Positions 32,161-40,665 of a DNA stretch of 50,017 bases are shown one piece after another (position 1 is the stretch's first letter; each line of letters begins with the position of its first letter). A program made the position numbers and the translations under genes. The notes beneath the pieces are model-generated. The model had not been told where the DNA came from and made no database searches. It saw nothing but the letters and a program-made list of their open reading frames with translations. Location of the stretch: positions 1 through 50,017 of the forward strand of contig NZ_FOBD01000029.1 in assembly GCF_900109515.1 (NCBI RefSeq), read 5' to 3'. The stretch comes from Paenibacillus sp. OK003. Lineage in GTDB: Bacteria; Bacillota; Bacilli; Paenibacillales; Paenibacillaceae.

Positions 32161-32586
32161 ATGTCGAACATGCGACCGGTTCAGATCCGGCTGCACAGCC
32201 GTTATGAAGGTGAAGATGTACTGCAGGAAATGCAGGGTGAAGCCGTGTTGAAGGGATCTGTGCTCTATGTTCGTTATGAAGAGCCACAGGCTGGACCCGA
32301 GGGCGGTGTTACCCGAACAACATTGAAGCTGGGCGGACAATCCATCAAGATTATACGTCACGGCGAGGTGGAATCGGAGCAAACATTTGAGTTAAACCGC
32401 AAGCTTCCTGGTTTTTACCGTTCGCCGTATATGTCGTTTGCCTTGTCCACGCATACACAGGAGCTGGAACTTTCCATTCAGGGATTGAGCGCACGCGCAG
32501 CGTGGAGCTACGACTTTTACCGCTTTGACGAAGAATCCGGACATTTCGCGATTAGTTTGCATATACAGGAGGAACCAATTTCATGA
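32161..32586 (+). CDS. ywiB: YwiB family protein (DUF1934)
   Basis: A 141-residue protein of the DUF1934 family, predicted as a small beta barrel of the calycin/lipocalin type; function unknown. It begins RPVQIRLHSRYEGEDV and alternates strands to the end. ATG 32161 follows ATGGAGG (32144-32150). Its TGA overlaps the argS start in ATGA (32583-32586), so the two are translationally coupled, as in Bacillus. Confidence 0.88.
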   Translation: MSNMRPVQIRLHSRYEGEDVLQEMQGEAVLKGSVLYVRYEEPQAGPEGGVTRTTLKLGGQSIKIIRHGEVESEQTFELNRKLPGFYRSPYMSFALSTHTQELELSIQGLSARAAWSYDFYRFDEESGHFAISLHIQEEPIS

Positions 32587-34262
32587 CACGTAATCCATTA
32601 GATACGATTAACGAACGGGTAAGTACAGCCATCGGCAATGCCATTGTTGCTGCTGGCATTGTTACGCAGGAGGATCTGCCGACCATCACCCTTGAAGTAC
32701 CACGCGAGAAAACACACGGCGATTTGGCAACCAATGCCGCTATGCAACTGACCAAGATTGCCAAGCGTAATCCACGCCAGATCGCAGAAGAGATTATTGC
32801 CAATCTCAACCTGGCTGAAGCTGGAATTGAGAAGGCAGAGATTGCCGGACCGGGATTCATTAACTTTAAGTTGGACAAGAGTTATCTCTACCCTGTGCTG
32901 GGGCTTGTACATGAGCAGGGTGAGAATTATGGAAGAATCAATGTTGGTGAAGGGCGCAAGGTCGAGATGGAGTTTGTCAGTGCCAACCCGACAGGCAGTC
33001 TGCATCTGGGCCATGCGCGTGGAGCGGCTGTGGGTGATGCGCTTTGCAACATCCTCGACTATGCCGGATATGATGTAACACGTGAATACTACATTAATGA
33101 CGCGGGTAATCAGGTATTTAATCTGTCTCGTTCCATTGAAGCTCGCTATTTGCAGGAACTGGGCCAAGACGCAGAGATGCCGGAAGATGGTTATCATGGT
33201 GAGGATATCAAAGGATTTGCCAAGGGGCTAGTGGCCGAGAAAGGCGATTCTTTGCTGTCCATGCATCCAGGTGACCGTGCAGCTTATTTCCGCGACTTCG
33301 GTTTGGAAAAAGAATTGGACAAGATCAAACGTGACTTGAATCGCTTCCGTGTCAATTTCGACATCTGGTTCAGCGAAACTTCGCTGTATGATAACGGAGA
33401 AGTGTTGCGTGTACTTGACGAATTGCGTGATCGTAATGAAATCTATGAGCAAGACGGGGCAACTTGGTTGAAAACGATGCAGTATGGTGACGATAAAGAG
33501 CGTGTTTTGATCAAAAATGACGGTACGTACACGTACCTTACACCGGACATTGCTTATCACCGTGATAAATATGCGCGTGGATATGACACAATGATTAACA
33601 TCTGGGGAGCGGACCACCATGGTTATATTCCACGGATGAAAGCGGCCATGCAAGCACTGGGCAACGATCCTGAGAAATTGGTCGTGCTGATTGCACAGAT
33701 GGTGAGCTTGTTCCAAAACGGCGAGAAAGTGAAGATGTCCAAGCGTACAGGCAAGGCCGTAACGATGGAAGATCTGATGGACGAAGTAGGCATTGATGCC
33801 ATTCGTTACTTCTTTACTATGCGCAGCATGGACTCTCATCTGGACTTCGACATGGACCTTGCGATTTCGACGTCCAATGAAAACCCTGTATTCTATGTTC
33901 AATACGCTCACGCTCGGGTATGCAGCGTATACCGTCAGGCAGAAGAACAAGGCATTGAGCTGTTGCCATTGGCACAGATCGACCTTTCGAAGCTGACCAC
34001 GGAACATGAATATGACCTTCTTCGCAAAATGGGTGAACTGCCTGAAGAAATCGCAACTGCTGCTACAGGATATGCGCCGCATCGTATTGTTCGTTATGTA
34101 TATGAACTGGCATCCCTGTTCCACAGTTACTATCGTGCAGAGCGCGTCATTACTGAAGACGCGGGACAAACCCAGGCGCGTCTGGCGCTGATCGGTGCTG
34201 TACGCACCGTCATCGCAACAGCGCTTCGTCTGGTGGGCGTATCCGCACCGGACAAAATGTAA
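32583..34262 (+). CDS. argS: arginyl-tRNA synthetase
   Basis: Charges tRNA-Arg. The 559-residue class I enzyme has an N-terminal tRNA-recognition domain (residues 1-110), the HIGH motif in TGSLHLGHARGAAVGDAL (near residue 138), the KMSKR loop (near 385) in GEKVKMSKRTGKAV, and a C-terminal DALR anticodon-binding domain ending RLVGVSAPDKM. GGAGGAA (32569-32575) precedes the ATG. It is the second gene of the ywiB-argS operon. Confidence 0.97.
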   Translation: MTRNPLDTINERVSTAIGNAIVAAGIVTQEDLPTITLEVPREKTHGDLATNAAMQLTKIAKRNPRQIAEEIIANLNLAEAGIEKAEIAGPGFINFKLDKSYLYPVLGLVHEQGENYGRINVGEGRKVEMEFVSANPTGSLHLGHARGAAVGDALCNILDYAGYDVTREYYINDAGNQVFNLSRSIEARYLQELGQDAEMPEDGYHGEDIKGFAKGLVAEKGDSLLSMHPGDRAAYFRDFGLEKELDKIKRDLNRFRVNFDIWFSETSLYDNGEVLRVLDELRDRNEIYEQDGATWLKTMQYGDDKERVLIKNDGTYTYLTPDIAYHRDKYARGYDTMINIWGADHHGYIPRMKAAMQALGNDPEKLVVLIAQMVSLFQNGEKVKMSKRTGKAVTMEDLMDEVGIDAIRYFFTMRSMDSHLDFDMDLAISTSNENPVFYVQYAHARVCSVYRQAEEQGIELLPLAQIDLSKLTTEHEYDLLRKMGELPEEIATAATGYAPHRIVRYVYELASLFHSYYRAERVITEDAGQTQARLALIGAVRTVIATALRLVGVSAPDKM

Positions 34263-34302
34263 TTCAAGCCCTGGCGGTGCACAACCGCCCTGTGGCTTTG
34301 AC

Positions 34303-34355
34303 AAAAAGTCTCCATGCACCACGCCTGCAATGCAGCGTGGACATGGAGACTTTTT
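34303..34355. terminator. argS terminator (bidirectional)
   Basis: AAAAAGTCTCCATG (34303-34316) pairs perfectly with CATGGAGACTTTTT (34342-34355), enclosing a second GCACCACG/CGTGG helix. Each strand ends in five T, so it can stop transcription from both sides. Confidence 0.85.
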
Positions 34356-34399
34356 GCTGTGCCCGCGGCCGATCATACGGCCCCGAGGCACCCAAAGCC

Positions 34400-34504
34400 A
34401 GCGCTGCCTGCCGCCGTGGGCAACCACCGTGAAGCATCACACCGCGCAGCAGTGCTGCGCTTAGCGAATGCTTCACGGAACGGCTCCCTGCGGCAGGCAG
34501 CGCT
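34400..34504. repeat. nested GC-rich inverted repeat
   Basis: Three nested pairs of arms share one centre: AGCGCTGCCTGCCGC (34400-34414) with GCGGCAGGCAGCGCT (34490-34504), CCGTGAAGCAT (34427-34437) with ATGCTTCACGG (34468-34478), and GCGCAGCA (34444-34451) with TGCTGCGC (34453-34460). By hand count 34381-34440 is 42/60 G+C. The block begins 2 bases from the S8 protease stop and has no T tract. It could be an unusual terminator, a protein-binding site or a small mobile repeat. Confidence 0.8.
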
Positions 34505-34506
34505 GT

Positions 34507-35661
34507 TTACCCTCCGCCCTCCTGCATCAGCTTGAGGGCGTCAATCTCGCCACCGCGTATTTTGCTCTTCGCGGTGGTGGTCTTGCGTGCGCGCAGCGGA
34601 ACGGTCGCGCGCTTCACGAGCGTTTTGATCTCGGCTGGCGACAGGCCGGGATGCTTCGCAAGCAAGAGCGCTATGGCGCCACTGACGTGCGATGTCGCCA
34701 TGGAGGTTCCGCTCATCTCATGGTGCTTGCCGTGCACCCAGGAGGAAACAATTTTGTCCCCTGGCGCATATACATCAACGTATGCACCTCGGTTACTGAA
34801 CGAGGCAATCCGCCGGTTTTTGTCGGTTGCCCCAACGGATATCGTTTGCGGATAACGTGCCGGATAATCAATGCTGCGGCGTTTGCCGTCATTTCCTGAC
34901 GAAGCAACAATGACAATCCCGGCCTGATGGGCGCGGTTCACGACATCAAGCAATGCTTTGCTACGCGTTTTCATGCCAAAGCTCATATTGATAATATCGA
35001 CCCGATTGCGTACACACCAGTCAATGCCAAGCACAATGTCTGACACGAAGGCCGAACCATTATGGTCGAATGCCTTCACCGGATAGATCAGGGAGCGAGG
35101 AGCTACGCCAATCATACCTGCCGTACTGTTGGCTGCGGCAATGGTTCCGGCAATATGGGTGCCATGACCGTTATCATCATGAGGAAGCAGACTGCGGTTT
35201 AACAGATTGATTCCGCGTGCCAGCGAATAGCGAAGATCCGGGTGTTGATAATCGGCACCTGTGTCAATTACGCCGATTTTGATCCGATGTCCTGTGGATA
35301 CCGACCATACTTTGGGAGCATGAATCTGTTTGACACCCCAAGGTATGCCCTGTGCACTGCTCGGTTTACTGTGAAGCGCGGTGGCATGAAGGGAGATGGA
35401 TACATCTTCTTCTACCGTAATCTCATCGCTGTAGCGAGATAATTCTTCTGGGTCATGCACCGGGGCGATAATGGAGCGGGCCAGCCGGGAAGAGCGTACC
35501 ATACCAAGATCCGTAAATTCATTCCTCATCCGCGACAGTTCCACGAGGCAGGCTTCATATTGCTTCGGCTTGGCGAACCGGATCAGGTACCGCCGCCCCT
35601 GTTCTGGTTCGGGACGTTGCATTCCTTCAACCAATTGATGTAGAAAACCAGTATAGTCCAT
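34507..35661 (-). CDS. S8 family serine protease (subtilisin type)
   Basis: A 384-residue protease with the full catalytic triad: Asp in GVIDTGADYQHPDL (near residue 152), His in DNGHGTHIAGTIAA (near 185) and Ser in SGTSMATSHVSGAIA (near 342). Asn of the oxyanion hole is in ASSGNDG. Residues 20-110 look like an inhibitor-type propeptide. No signal peptide is visible at MDYTGFLHQLVEG, so it may act in the cytoplasm like intracellular subtilisins or be exported by another route. ATG 35661 lies 9 bases after GAAGGGGG on the minus strand. Its last 40 codons are GC-rich (34561-34620 is 40/60 G+C). Confidence 0.9.
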   Translation of the reverse strand: MDYTGFLHQLVEGMQRPEPEQGRRYLIRFAKPKQYEACLVELSRMRNEFTDLGMVRSSRLARSIIAPVHDPEELSRYSDEITVEEDVSISLHATALHSKPSSAQGIPWGVKQIHAPKVWSVSTGHRIKIGVIDTGADYQHPDLRYSLARGINLLNRSLLPHDDNGHGTHIAGTIAAANSTAGMIGVAPRSLIYPVKAFDHNGSAFVSDIVLGIDWCVRNRVDIINMSFGMKTRSKALLDVVNRAHQAGIVIVASSGNDGKRRSIDYPARYPQTISVGATDKNRRIASFSNRGAYVDVYAPGDKIVSSWVHGKHHEMSGTSMATSHVSGAIALLLAKHPGLSPAEIKTLVKRATVPLRARKTTTAKSKIRGGEIDALKLMQEGGG

Positions 35662-36124
35662 AATGGGCAGCCCCCTTCGGGATGAACATGCTGAGGTATT
35701 CTATGAATGCGTTGATCCCGCCGCATGGGGAACCTGCCCTTTTTTTACAAAAACACATTCTCTTCGTGTCAAAACGGGCGCAGGGACATATGATGGATGG
35801 AGGGCTAGAGGGCTCTTGCGGGGACCCTGGTGAGGAGCGATCCTTCAAGGGTATACAGTCAGAAGGCGGAGGGGACTCCGTCTTTTTTATATGATGATGC
35901 TTTTTTTGCCCAAAGGCCGATATGCCCGCGAGTTAGATGTCTCTTACGGGTCTGTACATGGCTCGTTTGAAGTCGCTTCTTGGAATTATGAGACATCCAT
36001 ACATAAAAACTTGCTTTTTGAAGCTAAATAGGTTTTACTTAGGTTTGTTAATGGATATGTTATACGTAACGTTCCAGTTCGTAGGGATATAAAGTGAATT
36101 TTGTGTGAGAGGAAGTGTCTGTCA
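35662..36124. other. intergenic region S8 protease / rpoE
   Basis: About 460 bases between divergent genes. It holds a terminator-like hairpin (AGGCGGAG/CTCCGTCT with six T, 35864-35887) facing +. No protein with a good ribosome site was found. Promoters were not fixed. Confidence 0.45.
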
Positions 36125-36697
36125 GTGAGTACCTCGCTCAATTTGAAAATTGATAAAGAAAAGGTCAGAGAGATTCCTTTGGTGGACCTCGCCTTTATGG
36201 TGCTGAAAGCGGCCAATACGCCGTATTACTACCGTGATTTGATGAATGAGGTAGCTAAACAGCGCGGAATGACTGATGAAGAAATCAACGAGTTTATTGC
36301 CCAGCTATATACCGAGATTAATATCGATGGCCGGTTTGCTTGCGTCGGTACAAGTCTGTGGGGCTTGAAGCGCTGGTATCCGGTAGCTGGATCGGAAGAT
36401 ACCATGACGGGTGCGAAGCGTCCGCGCATCATCAACGATGAAGACGATGATCTGGAAGATGAGGACTTCGGGGAAGAGGAAGACAGCTACAACAGCGACG
36501 AAGACTTCGATAATTCTGATGATGATCAGGACGAAGATGATGACGATGATGATGATGATGAAGACATCTTTGACGAAGAAGATGGCGAAGAAGAAGTTCT
36601 AGTTGAAGATGACGATTTGGAAGAGGAAGACCTCGAAGAAGACGATGAAGAAGAGTCCGAAGACGAGGGTGAATTTGACGACGATTCCGATAAGTAG
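36125..36697 (+). CDS. rpoE: RNA polymerase delta subunit
   Basis: Binds RNA polymerase and speeds recycling and release from nucleic acids. The 190-residue product has the HARE-HTH N-terminal domain (residues 5-90: EIPLVDLAFMVLKAAN, FAQLYTEINIDGRF-like region, SLWGLKRWYPV) and a long unstructured C-terminus made almost wholly of Asp and Glu. The GTG start at 36125 lies 9 bases after GAGGAAG. The acidic tail is encoded by GAT/GAC/GAA repeats (densest at 36529-36570), which may vary in length. rpoE-pyrG order matches Bacillus. Confidence 0.95.
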   Translation: MSTSLNLKIDKEKVREIPLVDLAFMVLKAANTPYYYRDLMNEVAKQRGMTDEEINEFIAQLYTEINIDGRFACVGTSLWGLKRWYPVAGSEDTMTGAKRPRIINDEDDDLEDEDFGEEEDSYNSDEDFDNSDDDQDEDDDDDDDDEDIFDEEDGEEEVLVEDDDLEEEDLEEDDEEESEDEGEFDDDSDK

Positions 36698-36718
36698 CAG
36701 TCATTTTTGACGTCGATA

Positions 36719-36776
36719 GTTTACCCGTTTTCCCCCTATAGTCAGCCTTGACAGCAGACGGGGTAACGGGTAAACT
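36719..36776 (+). repeat. inverted repeat after rpoE
   Basis: AGTTTACCCGTT pairs with AACGGGTAAACT around a 36-base loop; no T tract follows. It lies 20 bases after rpoE and may protect the 3' end of its mRNA or aid termination. Confidence 0.6.
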
Positions 36777-36822
36777 ATTGCATGGGCTTATGAATGAGCG
36801 ACAAAATATTTATGTTTTTTAT

Positions 36823-36857
36823 AAAAAGTGCCCCGTCCTGCGGGAGTACTTTTTTTG
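36823..36857 (+). terminator. rpoE terminator
   Basis: AAAAAGTGCCCCG and CGGGAGTACTTTTT form a hairpin followed by TT. It is about 125 bases after the rpoE stop. Confidence 0.8.
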
Positions 36858-37061
36858 TATTTTTAGAGGCAGAATTTTGCAAAATGATTTGAATTCCGCA
36901 TGCTCCCGGCCAACAATCCGTGGTCTATTTTTGTATATCCAAAACACCAAATGGATCGATGCCATGATATCTATTTAGGGACAGGCACGGTCGTTGGCTT
37001 CCGGAAGGTTTGCACCATTCTACGCTGTAGAACAACGTTGTTTACACACGGTCTTCGCATG

Positions 37062-37108
37062 AAAGAGCAGTTCGCAGATGCAGGGAATTTCTGCCATTGC
37101 TCTTTTTA
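37062..37108 (+). terminator. pyrG leader terminator (attenuator candidate)
   Basis: AAAGAGCA (37062-37069) pairs with TGCTCTTT (37098-37105) with an inner GCAG/CTGC helix and a final T run. It ends 80 bases before pyrG, so transcripts starting upstream must read through it. In Bacillus pyrG is controlled by a CTP-sensing leader terminator; whether the same mechanism applies here is inference. Confidence 0.6.
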
Positions 37109-37189
37109 ACGATGATTACCTGGGAAACGGGTTACGATAATACCATATATCGCCTGAATTTCTGTACTTATATTAGGAGGGTAATAATA

Positions 37190-38794
37190 GTGACAAAGTA
37201 TATTTTCGTGACGGGCGGAGTTGTGTCCTCCCTGGGCAAAGGGATAACGGCTGCCTCGCTGGGCAGATTGCTGAAAAACAGAGGGTTGAAGGTAACTATT
37301 CAAAAATTTGATCCATACATCAATATCGACCCGGGAACAATGAGTCCTTATCAGCATGGTGAGGTTTTTGTAACGGATGATGGCGCGGAAACGGATCTTG
37401 ACCTTGGCCACTACGAACGTTTTATTGACATCAACCTTTCCAAAAACAGCAACGTCACGACTGGTAAAGTATACTCCTCCGTCATCAGCAAAGAGCGGCG
37501 CGGGGAATATCTGGGCGGAACGGTACAAGTCATTCCACACATTACGAACGAGATCAAAGAGCGCGTATTCCGCGCAGGACGTGAAGCGGGTTCGGATGTC
37601 GTTATTACGGAGATCGGTGGTACGGTAGGTGACATCGAGAGCTTGCCGTTCCTGGAAGCTATTCGTCAGATCAAGAGTGATGTAGGCCGTGACAACGTCA
37701 TGTACATCCATGTAACACTTATTCCTTACATCAAGGCTGCCGGCGAAGTGAAAACCAAACCAACGCAGCACAGCGTGAAGGAATTGCGCAGCATCGGAAT
37801 TCAGCCGAATGTCATTGTATGCCGTACAGAGTATGAGCTGTCCAAAGACATGAAAGCCAAAATCGCTCTCTTCTGTGACATTGATGAAAATGCCGTGGTG
37901 GAATGCCGTGATGCAGACACATTGTACCAAGTGCCGTTGAACCTGCGTGAAGAAGGTTTGGACGAGATCGTGGTAAACCACCTGAAGCTGACTACTCCTG
38001 CACCGGATATGAGCGAGTGGGAAGGGCTGGTTGACCGTATCAACAAGCTGCAGCATACCGTGGAGATTGCCATTGTAGGTAAATATGTAGCTTTGCATGA
38101 TGCTTATTTGAGTGTTGTTGAATCCTTGTCTCATGCAGGATTTGCATCCAATGCCGATGTGAAAATTCGCTGGGTTCCCTCTGAAGATATTACGGATGAG
38201 AATGTAGGCGAACTGTTACATGGCATTGGCGGCATCCTTGTTCCTGGTGGTTTCGGAGATCGGGGTATTGAAGGTAAAGTATCTGCGATTCGGTATGCCC
38301 GTGAGAAACAAATTCCGTTCTTCGGTATTTGCCTGGGTATGCAGGTTTCCGTTATTGAATATGCACGTTCCATCGTTGGTTTGTCTGGAGCGAACAGCTC
38401 CGAGATCAATCCGGCTACCGAGTTCCCGGTAATCGACCTGTTGCCTGAACAAAAAGATATCGAAAACCTGGGTGGTACAATGCGTCTGGGTCTGTATCCT
38501 TGTAAGCTTCAGGAAGGTTCCCTGGCAATGTCTTGCTATGATGATGAACTGGTCTATGAGAGACACCGTCACCGGTACGAGTTCAACAATGAATACCGTG
38601 AAGCGATTGAAAAAGCCGGTCTGGTTATCTCGGGTACATCCCCGGATGGACGTCTCGTTGAGATCGTGGAGCTTCCGGGTCACCCATGGTTCCTGGCAGT
38701 ACAATTCCATCCGGAATTCACATCCCGTCCGAACCGTCCACAACCGTTGTTCCGTGAGTTTGTAAAAGCATCTCTGGAGAGCGCTGGAAAATAA
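37190..38794 (+). CDS. pyrG: CTP synthase
   Basis: Makes CTP from UTP, ATP and glutamine. The 534-residue product has the N-terminal synthase domain (TKYIFVTGGVVSSLGKGIT, then the YINIDPGTMSPYQHGEVFVT and DLDLGHYERF stretches) and a C-terminal class I glutaminase with the nucleophile Cys in FFGICLGMQ (near residue 384) and HPE in FHPEFTSRP (near 514). GTG 37190 follows TAGGAGGG (37174-37181) and gives the family N-terminus; the open frame before it has no ribosome site. Terminators lie on both sides. Confidence 0.97.
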   Translation: MTKYIFVTGGVVSSLGKGITAASLGRLLKNRGLKVTIQKFDPYINIDPGTMSPYQHGEVFVTDDGAETDLDLGHYERFIDINLSKNSNVTTGKVYSSVISKERRGEYLGGTVQVIPHITNEIKERVFRAGREAGSDVVITEIGGTVGDIESLPFLEAIRQIKSDVGRDNVMYIHVTLIPYIKAAGEVKTKPTQHSVKELRSIGIQPNVIVCRTEYELSKDMKAKIALFCDIDENAVVECRDADTLYQVPLNLREEGLDEIVVNHLKLTTPAPDMSEWEGLVDRINKLQHTVEIAIVGKYVALHDAYLSVVESLSHAGFASNADVKIRWVPSEDITDENVGELLHGIGGILVPGGFGDRGIEGKVSAIRYAREKQIPFFGICLGMQVSVIEYARSIVGLSGANSSEINPATEFPVIDLLPEQKDIENLGGTMRLGLYPCKLQEGSLAMSCYDDELVYERHRHRYEFNNEYREAIEKAGLVISGTSPDGRLVEIVELPGHPWFLAVQFHPEFTSRPNRPQPLFREFVKASLESAGK

Positions 38795-38841
38795 GTAATG
38801 ATTATTAAGTTATAAATATTAGGATGTTCTTGGCAACCGAT

Positions 38842-38867
38842 AAGGATGCCGAGGGCATCCTTTTTTT
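38842..38867 (+). terminator. pyrG terminator
   Basis: AAGGATGCC and GGCATCCTT form a perfect 9-bp stem followed by T7. Confidence 0.92.
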
Positions 38868-38914
38868 AGTGCGTCGAGTTAAGCGAAAATGGTTTTTGGC
38901 ATTTTGGGATGTAA

Positions 38915-38941
38915 GCAGGATTTCAATGGGGGAGGTAGAAT
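38915..38941 (+). promoter_or_regulatory. sigma-H type promoter of spo0F
   Basis: GCAGGATTT (38915-38923) fits the sigma-H -35 RNAGGAWWW and, after 11 bases, GTAGAAT (38935-38941) fits the -10 RNNGAAT. spo0F of Bacillus has such a promoter. It lies about 75 bases before the spo0F start. Confidence 0.7.
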
Positions 38942-39015
38942 ACTTATCATGACGACTATGGGATTGTTATCCAGATTCAGACGTACATGCTTTCCTAATT
39001 CTAGGAGGTTAATCA

Positions 39016-39402
39016 GTGGAAAATAAAAAAGTGTTGATTGTCGATGACCAAAACGGTATTCGAATCCTGTTAATGGAAGTGTTCAGCAGCGAAGGATATC
39101 ATACGTTCCAAGCGCCTAATGGGAAGATTGCCCTGGAGATAGTAAATAATGACAAACCTGATCTTGTGCTGCTTGATATGAAGATTCCTGGCATGGATGG
39201 CCTGGAAATTCTGAAACATATTAAGGAAATTGATCCGGATATTAAAGTCATCATGATGACGGCTTATGGTGAGCTGGACATGATCAAGGAAGCTACAGAT
39301 CTTGGAGCGCTAATGCATTTTACGAAACCGTTTGATATCGATGAAATGCGAGTGGCAGTCAATATGCAGCTTCGAAATGGTGCTGCAAATAAGTGCAGCT
39401 GA
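39016..39402 (+). CDS. spo0F: sporulation phosphorelay response regulator Spo0F
   Basis: A single-domain response regulator that takes phosphate from sporulation kinases and passes it on to Spo0B and Spo0A. The 128-residue product follows Bacillus Spo0F closely: VLIVDDQNGIRILLMEVF with the acidic pocket, the phosphorylated Asp in DLVLLDMKIPGMDG (near residue 54), MMTAYGELDMI with the conserved Thr, and HFTKPFDIDE with the Lys. It has no output domain. GTG 39016 follows CTAGGAGG (39001-39008). The kinase at 10.5 kb is a possible donor. Confidence 0.96.
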   Translation: MENKKVLIVDDQNGIRILLMEVFSSEGYHTFQAPNGKIALEIVNNDKPDLVLLDMKIPGMDGLEILKHIKEIDPDIKVIMMTAYGELDMIKEATDLGALMHFTKPFDIDEMRVAVNMQLRNGAANKCS

Positions 39403-39427
39403 ATCCTGTGGATACAGGATTTTTTTG
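39402..39427 (+). terminator. spo0F terminator
   Basis: AATCCTGT and ACAGGATT are followed by TTTTT. The hairpin begins just after the spo0F stop. Confidence 0.88.
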
Positions 39428-39530
39428 CGTGTGAAGCTGTAAGTGTTTACGGGTAGGCATACAGGGTATTTCAGTCAGGCATCCGGGGAATATTGGAAAT
39501 GGGGACGTCATCATGCTATGTCTATGAAAA

Positions 39531-39556
39531 CTGTGCTGCAAAGCACAGCATTTTTG
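39531..39556 (+). terminator. second terminator before fba
   Basis: CTGTGCT and AGCACAG with a GCAA loop are followed by CATTTTT. It isolates fba from upstream transcription. Confidence 0.65.
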
Positions 39557-39587
39557 CAAATGCTTGTTTAGTATTTGACATGGGATG

Positions 39588-39596
39588 TGGTATAAT
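39588..39596 (+). promoter_or_regulatory. extended -10 promoter of fba
   Basis: TGGTATAAT is a perfect extended -10. A TTGACA 10 bases upstream is too close to be its -35. The leader would be about 60 bases. Confidence 0.6.
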
Positions 39597-39661
39597 AAGC
39601 CCGTATGTGATTTCGGCTAAAAACCATAGACACAACCCAACACCCTAGGAGGATTGAAACC

Positions 39662-40516
39662 ATGCCATTAGTATCTATGACAGACATGTTGAACAAAGCA
39701 CTTGAAGGTAAATATGCAGTTGGTCAATACAACATCAATAACCTTGAGTGGACTCAAGCGATTCTTGCTGCTGCTGAAGAAGAGAAATCCCCAGTAATCT
39801 TGGGCGTATCCGAAGGCGCAGCGCGTCACATGAGCGGTTTCTACACAGTAGTTAAAATGGTAGAAGGACTCATTCACGACATGAAAATCACCGTTCCAGT
39901 TGCAATTCACCTGGACCACGGTTCCAGCTTTGATAAGTGTAAAGAAGCGATCGATGCTGGATTCACATCCGTAATGATCGACGGTTCCCACCACTCCATC
40001 GATGAAAACATCGAAATGACTAAAAAAGTTGTTGAATATGCACACGCTAAAGGCGTTTCTGTAGAAGCCGAAGTAGGTACTGTTGGTGGACAAGAAGACG
40101 ACGTTATCGGTGGTATCATGTACGCTGACCTGAACGAGTGTGTACGTATCGTTAAAGAAACAGGTATCGACACATTGGCTCCAGCTCTTGGTTCCGTACA
40201 CGGTCCTTACCATGGCGAGCCTAACTTGGGCTTCAAAGAAATGGAAGAAGTTCGCGATGCAGTTAACGTTCCACTGGTTCTGCATGGTGGTACAGGTATC
40301 CCTAAACATGATATCGACAAAGCCATTTCCCTGGGAACTTCCAAAATCAACGTGAACACCGAGAACCAAATTTCGTTCTCCAAAGTGGTTCGCGAAGTGC
40401 TTGCAGCTAAACCAGATGCTTACGATCCACGTACATTCATCGTACCAGGCCGTGATGCAATCAAAGAAACCGTTAAAGGTAAAATTCGCGAGTTTGGTTC
40501 CAACAACAAAGCGTAA
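39662..40516 (+). CDS. fba: class II fructose-bisphosphate aldolase
   Basis: Zinc-dependent aldolase of glycolysis and gluconeogenesis. The 284-residue product has the zinc ligands in AIHLDHGSSFDKCKEA (His near 83 and 86 region), VEAEVGTVGGQED, the HGPYHGEP histidine and LVLHGGTGIPKHDI. ATG 39662 follows CTAGGAGG (39647-39654). Codons are strongly biased to preferred ones (GGT, GAA, AAC), as expected for a very highly expressed gene. Gene order spo0F-fba-murA2-rho matches Bacillus. Confidence 0.96.
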   Translation: MPLVSMTDMLNKALEGKYAVGQYNINNLEWTQAILAAAEEEKSPVILGVSEGAARHMSGFYTVVKMVEGLIHDMKITVPVAIHLDHGSSFDKCKEAIDAGFTSVMIDGSHHSIDENIEMTKKVVEYAHAKGVSVEAEVGTVGGQEDDVIGGIMYADLNECVRIVKETGIDTLAPALGSVHGPYHGEPNLGFKEMEEVRDAVNVPLVLHGGTGIPKHDIDKAISLGTSKINVNTENQISFSKVVREVLAAKPDAYDPRTFIVPGRDAIKETVKGKIREFGSNNKA

Positions 40517-40548
40517 TTTGTCTTTACCAGTTCCATACTGTGAAAGTG

Positions 40549-40585
40549 GAAAGAACACCGCCTAGCCGGTGTCTTTCCATTTTCA
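40549..40585 (+). terminator. fba terminator
   Basis: GGAAAGAACACCG and CGGTGTCTTTCC form a stem around CCTAGC, followed by ATTTTC. The T tract is short. Confidence 0.7.
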
Positions 40586-40665
40586 CGCCTTATTTCTACA
40601 TCGAAAGCCAACAGCACGTATTGCCGTTAACCGGCTGCAAAACACGTAGGGGGACATTAAGCTTT

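Noticed and set aside
33228..34427. 399-codon open frame opposite argS
   Set aside because: It lies antisense to a certain gene, has no ribosome site and a Cys/His/Gln-rich composition typical of a shadow frame.
37106..38134. 342-codon open frame opposite pyrG
   Set aside because: Same reasoning: antisense to a highly conserved gene and without a start signal.
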